A stretch of DNA of 6,607 nt from contig CAJOQI010000088.1 in the NCBI GenBank assembly GCA_905236895.1, positions 1-6,607 of the forward strand, given 5' to 3'. The notes beneath the pieces are model-generated. The model worked only from the letters and a program-made list of their open reading frames with translations. It had not been told where the DNA came from and made no database searches. The number at the start of each line of letters is the position of its first letter. Position 1 is the first letter of the stretch. This DNA comes from an uncultured Peptostreptococcaceae bacterium. GTDB lineage: Bacteria > Bacillota > Clostridia > Peptostreptococcales > Anaerovoracaceae. Positions 1 through 6,570 of this stretch are shown here, in pieces. Made by a program: the position numbers and the translations under genes.

Positions 1-2
1 AT

Positions 3-128
3 TGCTCCGCTAAGCTATTTGCCATTACTGAAGACCCCCTGGAAGATGATGTGCTCTGTGCAACGGCCCTGGGGAACTATTTTCTCCTGGGGGTACACAT
101 TGATAAATCAGGGGAAATAAGTAAATAA
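3..128 (+). CDS. C-terminal fragment of an unidentified protein (5' end outside window)
   Basis: The frame starting at base 3 is open from the window edge to a TAA at 126-128 and gives 41 residues with a natural-looking composition. It contains an acidic ITEDPLEDD stretch, then [13 protein letters not shown], and ends KSGEISK. Frame 2 is stopped at once. Frame 1 is also open, to 120, but reads as a Trp/Met/Cys-rich shadow. The stop lies 50 bp before the ATPase start with no hairpin between, so this gene may be cotranscribed with the ATPase and kinase. I do not recognise the family from this tail, and a non-coding left edge remains possible. Confidence 0.45.
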   Translation, partial: CSAKLFAITEDPLEDDVLCATALGNYFLLGVHIDKSGEISK

Positions 129-178
129 CAAATATCGTAGGAATAAGTTATCGCACCGCTGCAGAAAGGTCGAGAATC

Positions 179-1345
179 ATGGCAGAAGTAAAACTGGTGG
201 GTATCAAAAAAATCTATCCGAATAATGATAAGAAGAAAAAGAAGGGACCTGCGGAAGAGGAAAGCAAGGTAAATCTTCAGATAACCGAAGAGGGCATTGT
301 GGCAGTTCAAGAGTTCGACCTGGATATTAAGGATAAGGAATTCATAGTTCTGGTAGGCCCTTCCGGATGTGGAAAATCTACTACCTTAAGAATGATAGCA
401 GGCCTGGAGGAGATAACCGCTGGGGAACTGTATATAGACGGCAGGCTGGTAAACGATGTTCAGCCTAAGGACCGCGATATTGCGATGGTTTTCCAGAACT
501 ATGCACTTTACCCACATATGACCGTATTCGATAATATGGCCTTTTCCTTGAAACTTCGTAAGACATCAAAGGAAGAAATAGAAAAAAAAGTAAAGGAAGC
601 AGCGGATATACTGGATATCACTCAGTATTTGGACAGAAGGCCCAAGGCTCTTTCCGGAGGGCAGAGGCAGCGTGTGGCAATAGGAAGAGCTATCGTTCGT
701 GAACCAAAGGTTCTGCTGATGGATGAACCTCTTTCCAATCTGGATGCCAAACTCCGAAACCAGATGCGTGCGGAGATTATTAAATTAAGAGAAAGAATCA
801 ATACAACCTTCATCTATGTTACCCACGATCAGACCGAAGCCATGACCTTGGGGGATAGAATAGTAATAATGCGAGACGGTTTTATTCAGCAGATTGGAAC
901 GCCGCAAGAAGTATTCCATCATCCCGTAAACCTCTTTGTGGCAGGATTTATAGGAACGCCTCAGATGAACTTCTTCCACGATGCTCGTCTTATTAGAACG
1001 GGGGATATATACGAGGTTGAAATATTTGGGCATAAGACTGCCTTGGCAGATAAACAGAACCAGATGCTTTTAAGCCAAGGCATTGAATCCATGGATGTGA
1101 TTGCGGGAATTCGCCCGGTTCATATAATCCCGGGAGAAGGAATAAAGGCAAGGGTCGATGTATCTGAAATGATGGGATCGGAATTACATCTGCATTTGGA
1201 CGTTCAGGGAACGGATGTTGTGGCCATTGTGCCGGTTCTTGAAGAATCCACTGAATATCAGAACGGATCGGAGATTCTTTTCCACTTTGATCCCAAGAAC
1301 ATTCAGCTTTTCCATAAGGAAAGCGAAAAAAGTTTATTGGTATAA
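179..1345 (+). CDS. msmK: Carbohydrate ABC transporter ATP-binding protein (MsmK/UgpC/MalK family)
   Basis: This is the cytoplasmic ATPase subunit of a CUT1-type sugar importer. It hydrolyses ATP as a dimer under the two permeases. The 388 residues show all the motifs: A-loop Tyr13, Walker [10 protein letters not shown] (60-68), Q-loop Gln106, signature LSGGQ (158-162), Walker B VLLMDEP (178-184), D-loop NLDA and switch His216. A MalK-type C-terminal regulatory (TOBE/MOD) domain follows from about 245, including AGIRPVH near 309-315, where the family usually has RPEH. AAAGGT at 165-170, 8 nt upstream, supports the ATG. A Lys-run and Glu-rich insert (about residues 16-38) lies between the A-loop and the next strand and is absent from streptococcal MsmK. 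The gene is followed at short distance by the kinase on the same strand, while the likely partner permeases are on the opposite strand. It may serve several importers, as MsmK does. The family is certain; the partner is inferred. Confidence 0.95.
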   Translation: MAEVKLVGIKKIYPNNDKKKKKGPAEEESKVNLQITEEGIVAVQEFDLDIKDKEFIVLVGPSGCGKSTTLRMIAGLEEITAGELYIDGRLVNDVQPKDRDIAMVFQNYALYPHMTVFDNMAFSLKLRKTSKEEIEKKVKEAADILDITQYLDRRPKALSGGQRQRVAIGRAIVREPKVLLMDEPLSNLDAKLRNQMRAEIIKLRERINTTFIYVTHDQTEAMTLGDRIVIMRDGFIQQIGTPQEVFHHPVNLFVAGFIGTPQMNFFHDARLIRTGDIYEVEIFGHKTALADKQNQMLLSQGIESMDVIAGIRPVHIIPGEGIKARVDVSEMMGSELHLHLDVQGTDVVAIVPVLEESTEYQNGSEILFHFDPKNIQLFHKESEKSLLV

Positions 1346-1374
1346 ACAATGGTTTTGCAATGAATAAGCGCTAT

Positions 1375-1382
1375 GGAGAAGG
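1375..1382 (+). promoter_or_regulatory. Ribosome binding site that selects the kinase start
   Basis: GGAGAAGG lies immediately before the ATG at 1385, with GGAG spaced 6 nt from it. The in-frame ATG at 1373 overlaps this site and has no purine-rich Shine-Dalgarno sequence upstream (bases 1355-1372), so 1385 is the better start. Confidence 0.65.
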
Positions 1383-1384
1383 CA

Positions 1385-2443
1385 ATGGAAAGTGCACTAA
1401 AATCATTTGGCTTTAAGGGGAATCCTATATCCTGCGAGAGATATGGAGAAGGACATATAAATCAGACATATCTTGTGGTAACGGATGAAGGAAACAGATA
1501 TATTATGCAAAGACTCAGCAGGAATGTCTTTAAGGACAGAGAAGGTCTGATGAGAAATGTGGAAGCAGTCACATCATTTCTTGCTGATAAATACGAGGAC
1601 CCAAGAAGGAGCCTTCATCTAATTCCTTCTGTTGGAGGCAGGGCTTGGTTCGTGGATGAAGAAGGAGAGTATTGGAGAACCTATGACTTTGTTGAAGGGA
1701 GCATATGTCTTCAGAAACCCCGATCCACGGAAGATTTTAAGAACAGCGCATCTGCATTTGGGAATTTCCAAGCAGATCTCATTGACTTTCCTGCGGAAAC
1801 TCTTACTGAAACGATTCCCAACTTTCACAACACCCCCGCAAGGTATGAGAGATTCAAAGAGTCCATAGAGAAAAATGCATCCGGAAGAGCGGATGAGGTT
1901 AGAGAAGAGATAGAATTCATTCTTTCAAGAGAGAAGGACGCGTCCTATCTTCAGGATGGCCTTAAAGAAGGAAGGCTTCCTTTAAGAGTAACTCATAACG
2001 ACACAAAACTGAACAACGTGCTCTTTGATGAGAAAACCGATAAACCGCTCTGCATTATAGATCTGGATACCATTATGCCGGGACTCATTGCCTATGATTT
2101 TGGTGATAGCATTCGGTTCGGTGCCTCAACAGGGGCGGAAGATGAGAAAGATCTTTCCAAGATCCAAATGGATCTGGATCTGTACAAGGCCTACTGCGAA
2201 GGATTTATTTCTTCTTGTCCCGGTATTACGGAGGAGGAAATCAGATCTCTCCCATACGGTGCCAAGATAATCACGCTGGAGAATGCTCTTAGATTCCTGA
2301 TGGACTATATAGACGGGGATGTGTACTATAAAATAGCACGCCCTGAACATAATCTGGACAGGGCGCGAACACAGTGCAAACTTGTATCTGATATGGAAAA
2401 CAAATTCGATATTATGAAGAATATCTGTGAGGCATATATTTAA
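1385..2443 (+). CDS. nahK: N-acetylhexosamine 1-kinase-like phosphotransferase (NahK family)
   Basis: This is an aminoglycoside-phosphotransferase-fold kinase. NahK enzymes use ATP to make GlcNAc-1-P or GalNAc-1-P in the cytoplasm, feeding sugar-nucleotide and amino-sugar metabolism. In numbering from the ATG at 1373 (356 aa; 352 aa from 1385), YGEGHINQTY (24-33) is the nucleotide-loop region. RVTHNDTKLNN (205-215) carries the catalytic Asp210, IIDLDTIMPG (228-237) the metal-binding segment, and DFGDSIRFGAST (242-253) follows. These blocks, along with LTETI.FH.TP near 144-155 and DGDVY near 314-318, match my recollection of Bifidobacterium longum NahK (about 359 aa) almost word for word, so the assignment is firmer than a generic APH call. 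It follows the ATPase by 39 bp and is probably cotranscribed with it. Homoserine kinase or choline kinase relatives are less likely. The exact sugar (GlcNAc, GalNAc or another) is not shown by the sequence. Confidence 0.82.
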   Translation: MESALKSFGFKGNPISCERYGEGHINQTYLVVTDEGNRYIMQRLSRNVFKDREGLMRNVEAVTSFLADKYEDPRRSLHLIPSVGGRAWFVDEEGEYWRTYDFVEGSICLQKPRSTEDFKNSASAFGNFQADLIDFPAETLTETIPNFHNTPARYERFKESIEKNASGRADEVREEIEFILSREKDASYLQDGLKEGRLPLRVTHNDTKLNNVLFDEKTDKPLCIIDLDTIMPGLIAYDFGDSIRFGASTGAEDEKDLSKIQMDLDLYKAYCEGFISSCPGITEEEIRSLPYGAKIITLENALRFLMDYIDGDVYYKIARPEHNLDRARTQCKLVSDMENKFDIMKNICEAYI

Positions 2444-2457
2444 TATATGCTTTTTTT
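2432..2457 (+). terminator. Rho-independent terminator of the ATPase-kinase unit
   Basis: GCATATAT (2432-2439) pairs with ATATATGC (2443-2450) around a TTA loop, followed at once by seven T (2451-2457). The kinase stop codon TAA at 2441-2443 lies inside the hairpin. The stem is A/T-rich and so weak, but the T-run is good. Read on the minus strand the hairpin is followed by CTCAC, so it would not stop the converging transporter operon. Confidence 0.7.
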
Positions 2458-2458
2458 A

Positions 2459-4045
2459 TTATCCCTTTACACCACCGGATGTAAGTCCTGCGGTAAGGTG
2501 TTTCTCAATGGACATAAACAGTATAACCACCGGTATTGTGGCAAGGAGGGATGCGGCAAACAAGTATTGCCATTCTATCATATTAAATGATGAGAACTGA
2601 GTTATACCTACGGTTATAGGTCTAAACTGAGCGTTTGAAATAAGAACCGTGGAGATGGTGTATTCATTCCAGGCATTAATGAAAACGAAAATCAAAGCCG
2701 TTACTATTCCCGGTGCTGCCATTGGCGCAAGCACCTTTGTTAATGCGGAAACTGTTCCACATCCGTCTATTAGGGACGCTTCTTCCATTTCGGGTGAGAT
2801 AGCAACGAATGTGCCTCTCAGAAGCCATATGGCGAATGCTTGATTAAATGCAGCGTTTATAAGCATCAGTCCCAACAAAGAATTGTTTAAGTGCAGGGTG
2901 GTCATCAGCTGGGATATTCCTATTAGGAGCACAACAGGAGAAAACATCTGGCTGACTATTACGAAGCCGAGGAAGGCATTTTTCCCTTTGAAACGCATTC
3001 TTGCCAGGGCATAAGCTGCGGGGATACCGCAAAGCATTGCAATTGCAGTTGCGCCTCCTGCAACGATAAGAGAGTTGAGGAGATAGCGGGCAACACCGCG
3101 GTGAAGAATATCTACCAAGTTCTGCCACATCCACTCCGTTGGAAGAACGTGGAGGAAGTACATATCCAAAGTTTCGGCACTGGATCTTAATCCGGTAATC
3201 AGCATTACAAAATAGGGATAAAGGGTAACTATGGAAACAACTATTACAAAGGCATAGAGAAGCATTCTAAGGAGTGTATTCTTTAGTGCCCCGTGTCTAA
3301 TCATAATAGCTGCTATAATCATTATCCCAAGGGCAAACTGGAGAAGGAAAATCATTCCGGATTGATGAATGTCCAGCTTGCTAACCATACTCTCAATCTT
3401 TTCGCCTGCTGTTCCGTCAAAGAGGAAGCGATCCATGGCTGCAAAATACTTTTCCTTGCCTTCGGTGATATGCCCATTTAAGTATAGCCCCAGATTTCTT
3501 GAAAGAGTAATCTTGTTAACCATGGAAATAACAGGGATAAGAAGGAAGCCGAGAACAGAAGTCGTTATGGCAAGGCTTCTTAAGAAACGAGTTTTTCCAT
3601 CAAAATTTTTCGGGATGGTTTCCCATTGTCCCCAAAGCCCCAATAGGGCACTGAAGAAGGTAGTGGCAACCAAAACAATTAAAGCGATTATTATGAATCC
3701 CGTGGGGAGCCCGGTTCCTATAAAGCTCCATAGATTCTTTCCCTGGGCCTGCTCGATAGTAAAGGCTACCAAACTGGTCTTTTGACCGGAGGAAGTGGTG
3801 CGTTCTGTTACATCTTCTCGGATTTCCACCTCAAAGCCCTGAGAACGATAATCCTCTGCAATGGCTTCAACCTCTGCCTTTACTTCTTTGTACTTTTCAT
3901 CTCCAACAAAGGTGTTGGCAGACTTCTGAGTATAAATCCCGGTCTGGAAGGTATAGAGAGGCATGGAGGCCAGGGCGATTGTAAGCACCAAGCCAATCAA
4001 AAGAATTATGAGAGAAATGCGATTCTTCTTTGCTGTTTCCGTCAT
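2459..4045 (-). CDS. Sugar ABC transporter permease, MalG-like, with long N-terminal membrane extension
   Basis: This is an inner channel subunit of a CUT1 importer, 528 aa against the usual 270-300. The C-terminal part, from about residue 255, is a normal six-helix MalG unit: helices near 258-282, 320-345, 355-378, 388-408, 440-458 and 494-512. Its EAA loop EEASLIDGCG...APG (421-446) docks on the ATPase. The first about 250 residues are extra: a helix at 10-28, an outward loop at 29-114 that is charged and partly helical (DEKYKEVKAEVEAIAEDY), helices at 115-137 and 155-176, a second outward loop at 177-229, and a helix at 230-249. Four added helices keep the N-terminus cytoplasmic, so topology is preserved. 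The reading frame is unbroken and the start has AAAGGAGG 7 nt upstream, so this is not a fusion artefact. The start ATG overlaps the MalF-like stop by 4 bp (ATGA), indicating translational coupling. Substrate is unknown. Confidence 0.93.
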   Translation of the reverse strand: MTETAKKNRISLIILLIGLVLTIALASMPLYTFQTGIYTQKSANTFVGDEKYKEVKAEVEAIAEDYRSQGFEVEIREDVTERTTSSGQKTSLVAFTIEQAQGKNLWSFIGTGLPTGFIIIALIVLVATTFFSALLGLWGQWETIPKNFDGKTRFLRSLAITTSVLGFLLIPVISMVNKITLSRNLGLYLNGHITEGKEKYFAAMDRFLFDGTAGEKIESMVSKLDIHQSGMIFLLQFALGIMIIAAIMIRHGALKNTLLRMLLYAFVIVVSIVTLYPYFVMLITGLRSSAETLDMYFLHVLPTEWMWQNLVDILHRGVARYLLNSLIVAGGATAIAMLCGIPAAYALARMRFKGKNAFLGFVIVSQMFSPVVLLIGISQLMTTLHLNNSLLGLMLINAAFNQAFAIWLLRGTFVAISPEMEEASLIDGCGTVSALTKVLAPMAAPGIVTALIFVFINAWNEYTISTVLISNAQFRPITVGITQFSSFNMIEWQYLFAASLLATIPVVILFMSIEKHLTAGLTSGGVKG

Positions 4046-4917
4046 GACTCTTCCTCCTTTCTAAGGACACCAAACATATATATGCTGGCGCAGATGCAGA
4101 GGATTATAAAGCCTATTACGGAAAGGGCAGAAGCCGGACCTTTTTTCCGCTCATAAAAGCTTAACATATATAGATACGTAATCAGAGTATCCGTCTTATT
4201 TGCAGGTGCACCCTTGGTCATGGTGTAAATGATAGGGAAGGAGTTAAATACATAGATGATATTAAGCACCGTGCTGACCGTAAGAGCAGGTCTAACCAAA
4301 GGTATCGTTACATTCCTTAACTTGCTCCAGAATCCGGCACCATCAACGGTTGCGGCTTCGTAGAGGGAAGGATCGATAGACTGAAGGCCTGATAGAATAC
4401 AGAATGTAACAAAGGGAACGGTAACGAAAATTCCCACTGCACATTCCCATATAAACTCTATTTGAAATGATGAGCGCCAATTAATGGCCTGTTCAATTAC
4501 TCCCGAATTTAGTAGAATATTGTTCAAATTACCGTATTCGTATTTGATTATATAGTTCCAAACCGAAGCCTGGATTACCAGAGAAGTTGCCCAGGGAAGT
4601 ATTAAAACTGACCTGGCAATCTTTCTTCCGTGGAATTTCTGGTTTAATACCATGGCTATGATAAAGCCAAGAACTGTAGAAATTCCCACAACAGAAAGAA
4701 CCCAGAAGAGGGTGTTTTTCATTACAATACCGAAAGCCGGCAGCTTTACGGCGTCAATATAGTTTTGGAAACCAATAAAGTCACCGACTACACCGGACTT
4801 GGAAATCTCGCTAAAGGAGAGCTTAAACACTATAAAGATTGGGAAAACAACAAAGATTGATACCAATAATATGCTGGGCAAAAGCCATACATAGGGTTCC
4901 CATTTGGTACGATTCAT
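4042..4917 (-). CDS. Sugar ABC transporter permease, MalF/UgpA-like
   Basis: This is the second channel subunit of the CUT1 importer, 291 aa, a normal length for Gram-positive MalF-type permeases, which lack the large loop of E. coli MalF. Six helices are visible near residues 10-32, 68-92, 100-122, 155-178, 209-230 and 262-284. The cytoplasmic EAA loop YEAATVDGAGFWSKLRNVTIPLVRP lies near 186-210. The FPIIYTMTKGAP segment (about 227-238) is typical of this family. AAAGGTAAG (4930-4922, minus strand) supports the ATG. It lies 92 bp downstream of the binding-protein gene, across a strong hairpin, and overlaps the MalG-like gene by 4 bp, so the two permeases are made together. Confidence 0.94.
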   Translation of the reverse strand: MNRTKWEPYVWLLPSILLVSIFVVFPIFIVFKLSFSEISKSGVVGDFIGFQNYIDAVKLPAFGIVMKNTLFWVLSVVGISTVLGFIIAMVLNQKFHGRKIARSVLILPWATSLVIQASVWNYIIKYEYGNLNNILLNSGVIEQAINWRSSFQIEFIWECAVGIFVTVPFVTFCILSGLQSIDPSLYEAATVDGAGFWSKLRNVTIPLVRPALTVSTVLNIIYVFNSFPIIYTMTKGAPANKTDTLITYLYMLSFYERKKGPASALSVIGFIILCICASIYMFGVLRKEEES

Positions 4918-4956
4918 ATAGCTTACCTTTATTCTGTGGAAGTAAATTGCTTATAT

Positions 4957-4994
4957 ATAAAAGATTGCGGAGTCGGACTAATCCGACTCCGCAA
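4957..4994 (-). terminator. Intercistronic hairpin between binding-protein and permease genes
   Basis: A perfect 13-bp inverted repeat, TTGCGGAGTCGGA (4965-4977) and TCCGACTCCGCAA (4982-4994), encloses a 4-nt loop. Read in the operon direction it is followed by TCTTTTAT, resembling a leaky intrinsic terminator. It lies 15 bp after the binding-protein stop. Such elements commonly attenuate read-through or protect the upstream mRNA, giving more binding protein than permease. On the plus strand no T-run follows. Structure is certain; function is inferred. Confidence 0.75.
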
Positions 4995-5009
4995 CTAAAA
5001 AGTTAATTA

Positions 5010-6371
5010 TTAGTTAGTAAGTTCAGCCTGGAGTGCATCCAATCCTTCCTGAACGCTGGCGCCGGAGAGAGCATCCTGCTCAACCTTGATAACGCCCTGC
5101 TTAACCTGATCCCACTCAGCCTTTGCTGTTGGGTAGAACTGGCAGGAACCGAGTACGTCCAGCCATGCTGCGAAGGACTCGTCAGAAGCAACGAGAGCTT
5201 CAACTGCGGAGTTAACAGCAGGGAGGAATCCTTCCATGCTTACCCAACCAACATAGTTCTCAGGATCATAGAAGAACTTGAGGAATTTGCCAATGGCTTC
5301 GTAACGAGCTGCCTGATCTGGAGCAGAATCGTCCTTGAATGCCATTACACGGTCCATAACGCCTACGGAAGAACCGGTCTTTCCTGCAGCGGCAGGAATA
5401 GCAGCAGTAGCCATGTTGATGTTTCCGCCCTTATCAGCTACATATGTTGGGAGCTGGTTGGGAGCGATAACCATAGCCATCTTGCCTGCAGCGAACATGT
5501 CCTGAAGGTCATAACGGGTCTCTGTAGCAGGGTTCGGATTTGTATAACCGTCGTTAACCAGTGAGAGAGCGTACTCGATAGCTTCTACGTTCTCGGCGGA
5601 GTTAACAGCCCATTCACCGTTCTCATCAACAAATCCACCGCCATTACCCCATGCATAGTAAGCAAATGCGGCCTGACCTTCGTCAGTGGTCATGTCGATT
5701 CCCCAAGGATAAACTTCTCCATCATAGAAGTCGATGATTGCCTGGGAAACATCTCTTAATTCATCCCAAGTTGTGGGAACTTCTACTCCAACCTCGCTGA
5801 ACATGTCAACGTTGTAGAACAGAGCACGAGCGGAAGCGAGATCCGGAACTGCCCATACTGTGTCATCGATTACAGACTGCTCAATGAAGGATGGGAAGAA
5901 ATCACTGAATAGATCTTCTGGGCAATAGTCCTTAACGGGCATGAGAAGACCATCGTTTGCATAGTTTGCAAATACGTCAATATTCAGGATGTCGGGAGCA
6001 TTGTTGTTGGCAATGCGAGTATCAACTACGGTGTAAACATCGTTCCAGGAAACAACTTCCAGGTTCAGTTTTACGTCAGGATTCTCAGCATGGAATTTAT
6101 CAACAAAGTTGGTTCCATCCATACCTGTTCCCAAGAACCAGTCATTGGTGTTGGGTCCATACTGGCAGATGATTACATCCAGCTCAACTTGGTCGCCGCT
6201 TGCTTCTTCAGCAGGTTCTTCTGCTTCTTCTGCAGGTTCTTCTGCAGCTTCTTCTTCGGCTGCTTCTTCAGCTGGCTCTTCCTTGGGCTCTTCAGCCGGC
6301 TTATTTCCTGCACAAGCAACGAGTCCGAATGCCAAAACAGCAACCAGGATTAATGCAAGTATTTTCTTCAT
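5010..6371 (-). CDS. Extracellular sugar-binding lipoprotein of a CUT1 ABC transporter (family 1 solute-binding protein)
   Basis: This protein captures the sugar outside the membrane and delivers it to the two permeases encoded downstream. From the ATG at 6371 it is 453 aa. MKK and a hydrophobic stretch lead to the lipobox LVAC, with Cys20 the predicted lipidated residue. Residues 25-60 form an acidic Glu/Ala/Pro linker (17 Glu in 36). The remainder is a UgpB/MalE-type fold. It begins VELDVIICQYGP (62-73), with NNNAPDILNIDVFANYANDGLLMPV (122-146) and NVDMFSEVGVEVPTTWDEL (187-205). WGNGGGFVDENGEW follows at 241-254, then FAAGKMAMVIAPN (293-305). The start at 6371 is favoured over an in-frame TTG at 6389 because AAGGAGG (6384-6378) lies between them. 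First gene of the minus-strand operon. The ligand cannot be read from sequence; the nearby NahK-like kinase suggests an N-acetylhexosamine-containing oligosaccharide. Confidence 0.95.
   Translation of the reverse strand: MKKILALILVAVLAFGLVACAGNKPAEEPKEEPAEEAAEEEAAEEPAEEAEEPAEEASGDQVELDVIICQYGPNTNDWFLGTGMDGTNFVDKFHAENPDVKLNLEVVSWNDVYTVVDTRIANNNAPDILNIDVFANYANDGLLMPVKDYCPEDLFSDFFPSFIEQSVIDDTVWAVPDLASARALFYNVDMFSEVGVEVPTTWDELRDVSQAIIDFYDGEVYPWGIDMTTDEGQAAFAYYAWGNGGGFVDENGEWAVNSAENVEAIEYALSLVNDGYTNPNPATETRYDLQDMFAAGKMAMVIAPNQLPTYVADKGGNINMATAAIPAAAGKTGSSVGVMDRVMAFKDDSAPDQAARYEAIGKFLKFFYDPENYVGWVSMEGFLPAVNSAVEALVASDESFAAWLDVLGSCQFYPTAKAEWDQVKQGVIKVEQDALSGASVQEGLDALQAELTN
6198..6299 (-). repeat. 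Degenerate Glu/Ala/Pro codon repeat encoding the lipoprotein linker
   Basis: Imperfect repeats of codons for (P)AEE run through residues 25-58 of the binding protein, visible on the plus strand as recurring GCTTCTTC and GCAGGTTCTTCTGC units. The repeat is in frame and follows the lipidated Cys, so it probably acts as a flexible, negatively charged tether. Slippage could change its length between strains. Confidence 0.75.
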
Positions 6372-6377
6372 CTTTTT

Positions 6378-6384
6378 CCTCCTT
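6378..6384 (-). promoter_or_regulatory. Ribosome binding site of the binding-protein gene
   Basis: AAGGAGG on the minus strand ends 6 nt before the ATG at 6371. It lies inside the longer TTG-initiated reading frame and so argues against that upstream start. Confidence 0.85.
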
Positions 6385-6411
6385 AACAATATTCTTAATA
6401 ATCACTAAATG

Positions 6412-6424
6412 TGGTTTACAACCA
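6412..6424. promoter_or_regulatory. Short palindrome at the predicted transcription start of the transporter operon
   Basis: TGGTT (6412-6416) and AACCA (6420-6424) flank TAC. The site covers the expected +1 of the minus-strand promoter, a usual place for a repressor operator. Its TGGT...ACCA arms recall GntR/HutC-family sites but the spacing is one base longer than the NagR/DasR type. It could be a chance 5-bp palindrome or a 5'-leader hairpin. Confidence 0.35.
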
Positions 6425-6429
6425 TAATA

Positions 6430-6459
6430 ATTATACTACTTTGGCTATATATGATTCAA
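6430..6459 (-). promoter_or_regulatory. Sigma-A-type promoter of the binding-protein/permease operon
   Basis: On the minus strand, TTGAAT (6459-6454) and a perfect TATAAT (6435-6430) are separated by 18 bp. The predicted start near 6423 leaves a leader of about 50 nt before the ATG at 6371. The region is A/T-rich and is the only good promoter seen upstream of the operon. Confidence 0.7.
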
Positions 6460-6515
6460 GTCTAAGACATATCCTCTCTCAGTGGATGATCGGAAAAAAG
6501 CTTTGGAAATAATTC

Positions 6516-6544
6516 TTGACGGGATTGTATTATTGTGATATTGT
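6516..6544 (+). promoter_or_regulatory. Sigma-A-type promoter reading right, divergent from the transporter operon
   Basis: TTGACG (6516-6521) is followed after 17 bp by TATTGT (6539-6544), preceded by an extended -10 TGn at 6536-6538. The predicted start is near 6551, about 48 nt before the partial gene at 6599. The -10 matches consensus at four of six bases. Confidence 0.55.
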
Positions 6545-6550
6545 ACTAAT

Positions 6551-6570
6551 AAACTAATACAGTTTAGTTT
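6551..6570. promoter_or_regulatory. Perfect interrupted palindrome, probable repressor operator
   Basis: AAACTAA (6551-6557) and TTAGTTT (6564-6570) are exact inverted 7-mers around a 6-bp centre, lying at and just after the predicted +1 of the right-reading promoter. A further direct half-site copy, ACTAATA, occurs at 6545-6551 and again at 6553-6559. The half-site TTAGTTT is the one I know from Bacillus XylR (ROK family) operators, though there the arms point the other way round and are spaced differently. A ROK-type regulator is therefore a reasonable but unproven guess. Confidence 0.5.

Noticed and set aside
100..128. Promoter for the ATPase (TTGATA at 100-105)
   Set aside because: No acceptable -10 element lies 16-18 bp downstream; the best is AAATAA or TAAATA.
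993..1349. 118-codon minus-strand open frame opposite the ATPase C-terminal domain
   Set aside because: It is antisense to a clear coding region and has a Pro/Arg-rich shadow composition without family resemblance.
2408..2425. GATATT/AATATC inverted repeat as a minus-strand terminator for the importer operon
   Set aside because: The stem is six pairs with only one G-C pair and a 6-nt loop, and no proper T-run follows on the minus strand.
3369..4156. Two long plus-strand open frames (138 and 124 codons) opposite the permease genes
   Set aside because: They lie wholly antisense to the well-supported permease frames except for a few bases, have no ribosome binding site that I can see, and their sequences look like complements of membrane-helix codons.
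6372..6389. Upstream TTG start adding MLRRKK to the binding protein
   Set aside because: The added codons are the ribosome binding site itself, and the ATG at 6371 gives a classic lipoprotein signal peptide.
6412..6424. CcpA cre site at the importer promoter
   Set aside because: The palindrome lacks the central CG and the TGNAA arm pattern of cre sites.
6090..6427. Three plus-strand open frames rich in Ser/Ala, Phe/Cys or Leu/Gln opposite the lipoprotein start
   Set aside because: The low-complexity sequence is the complement of the Glu/Ala/Pro linker codon repeat; the lipoprotein reading has a signal peptide, lipobox and ribosome binding site.
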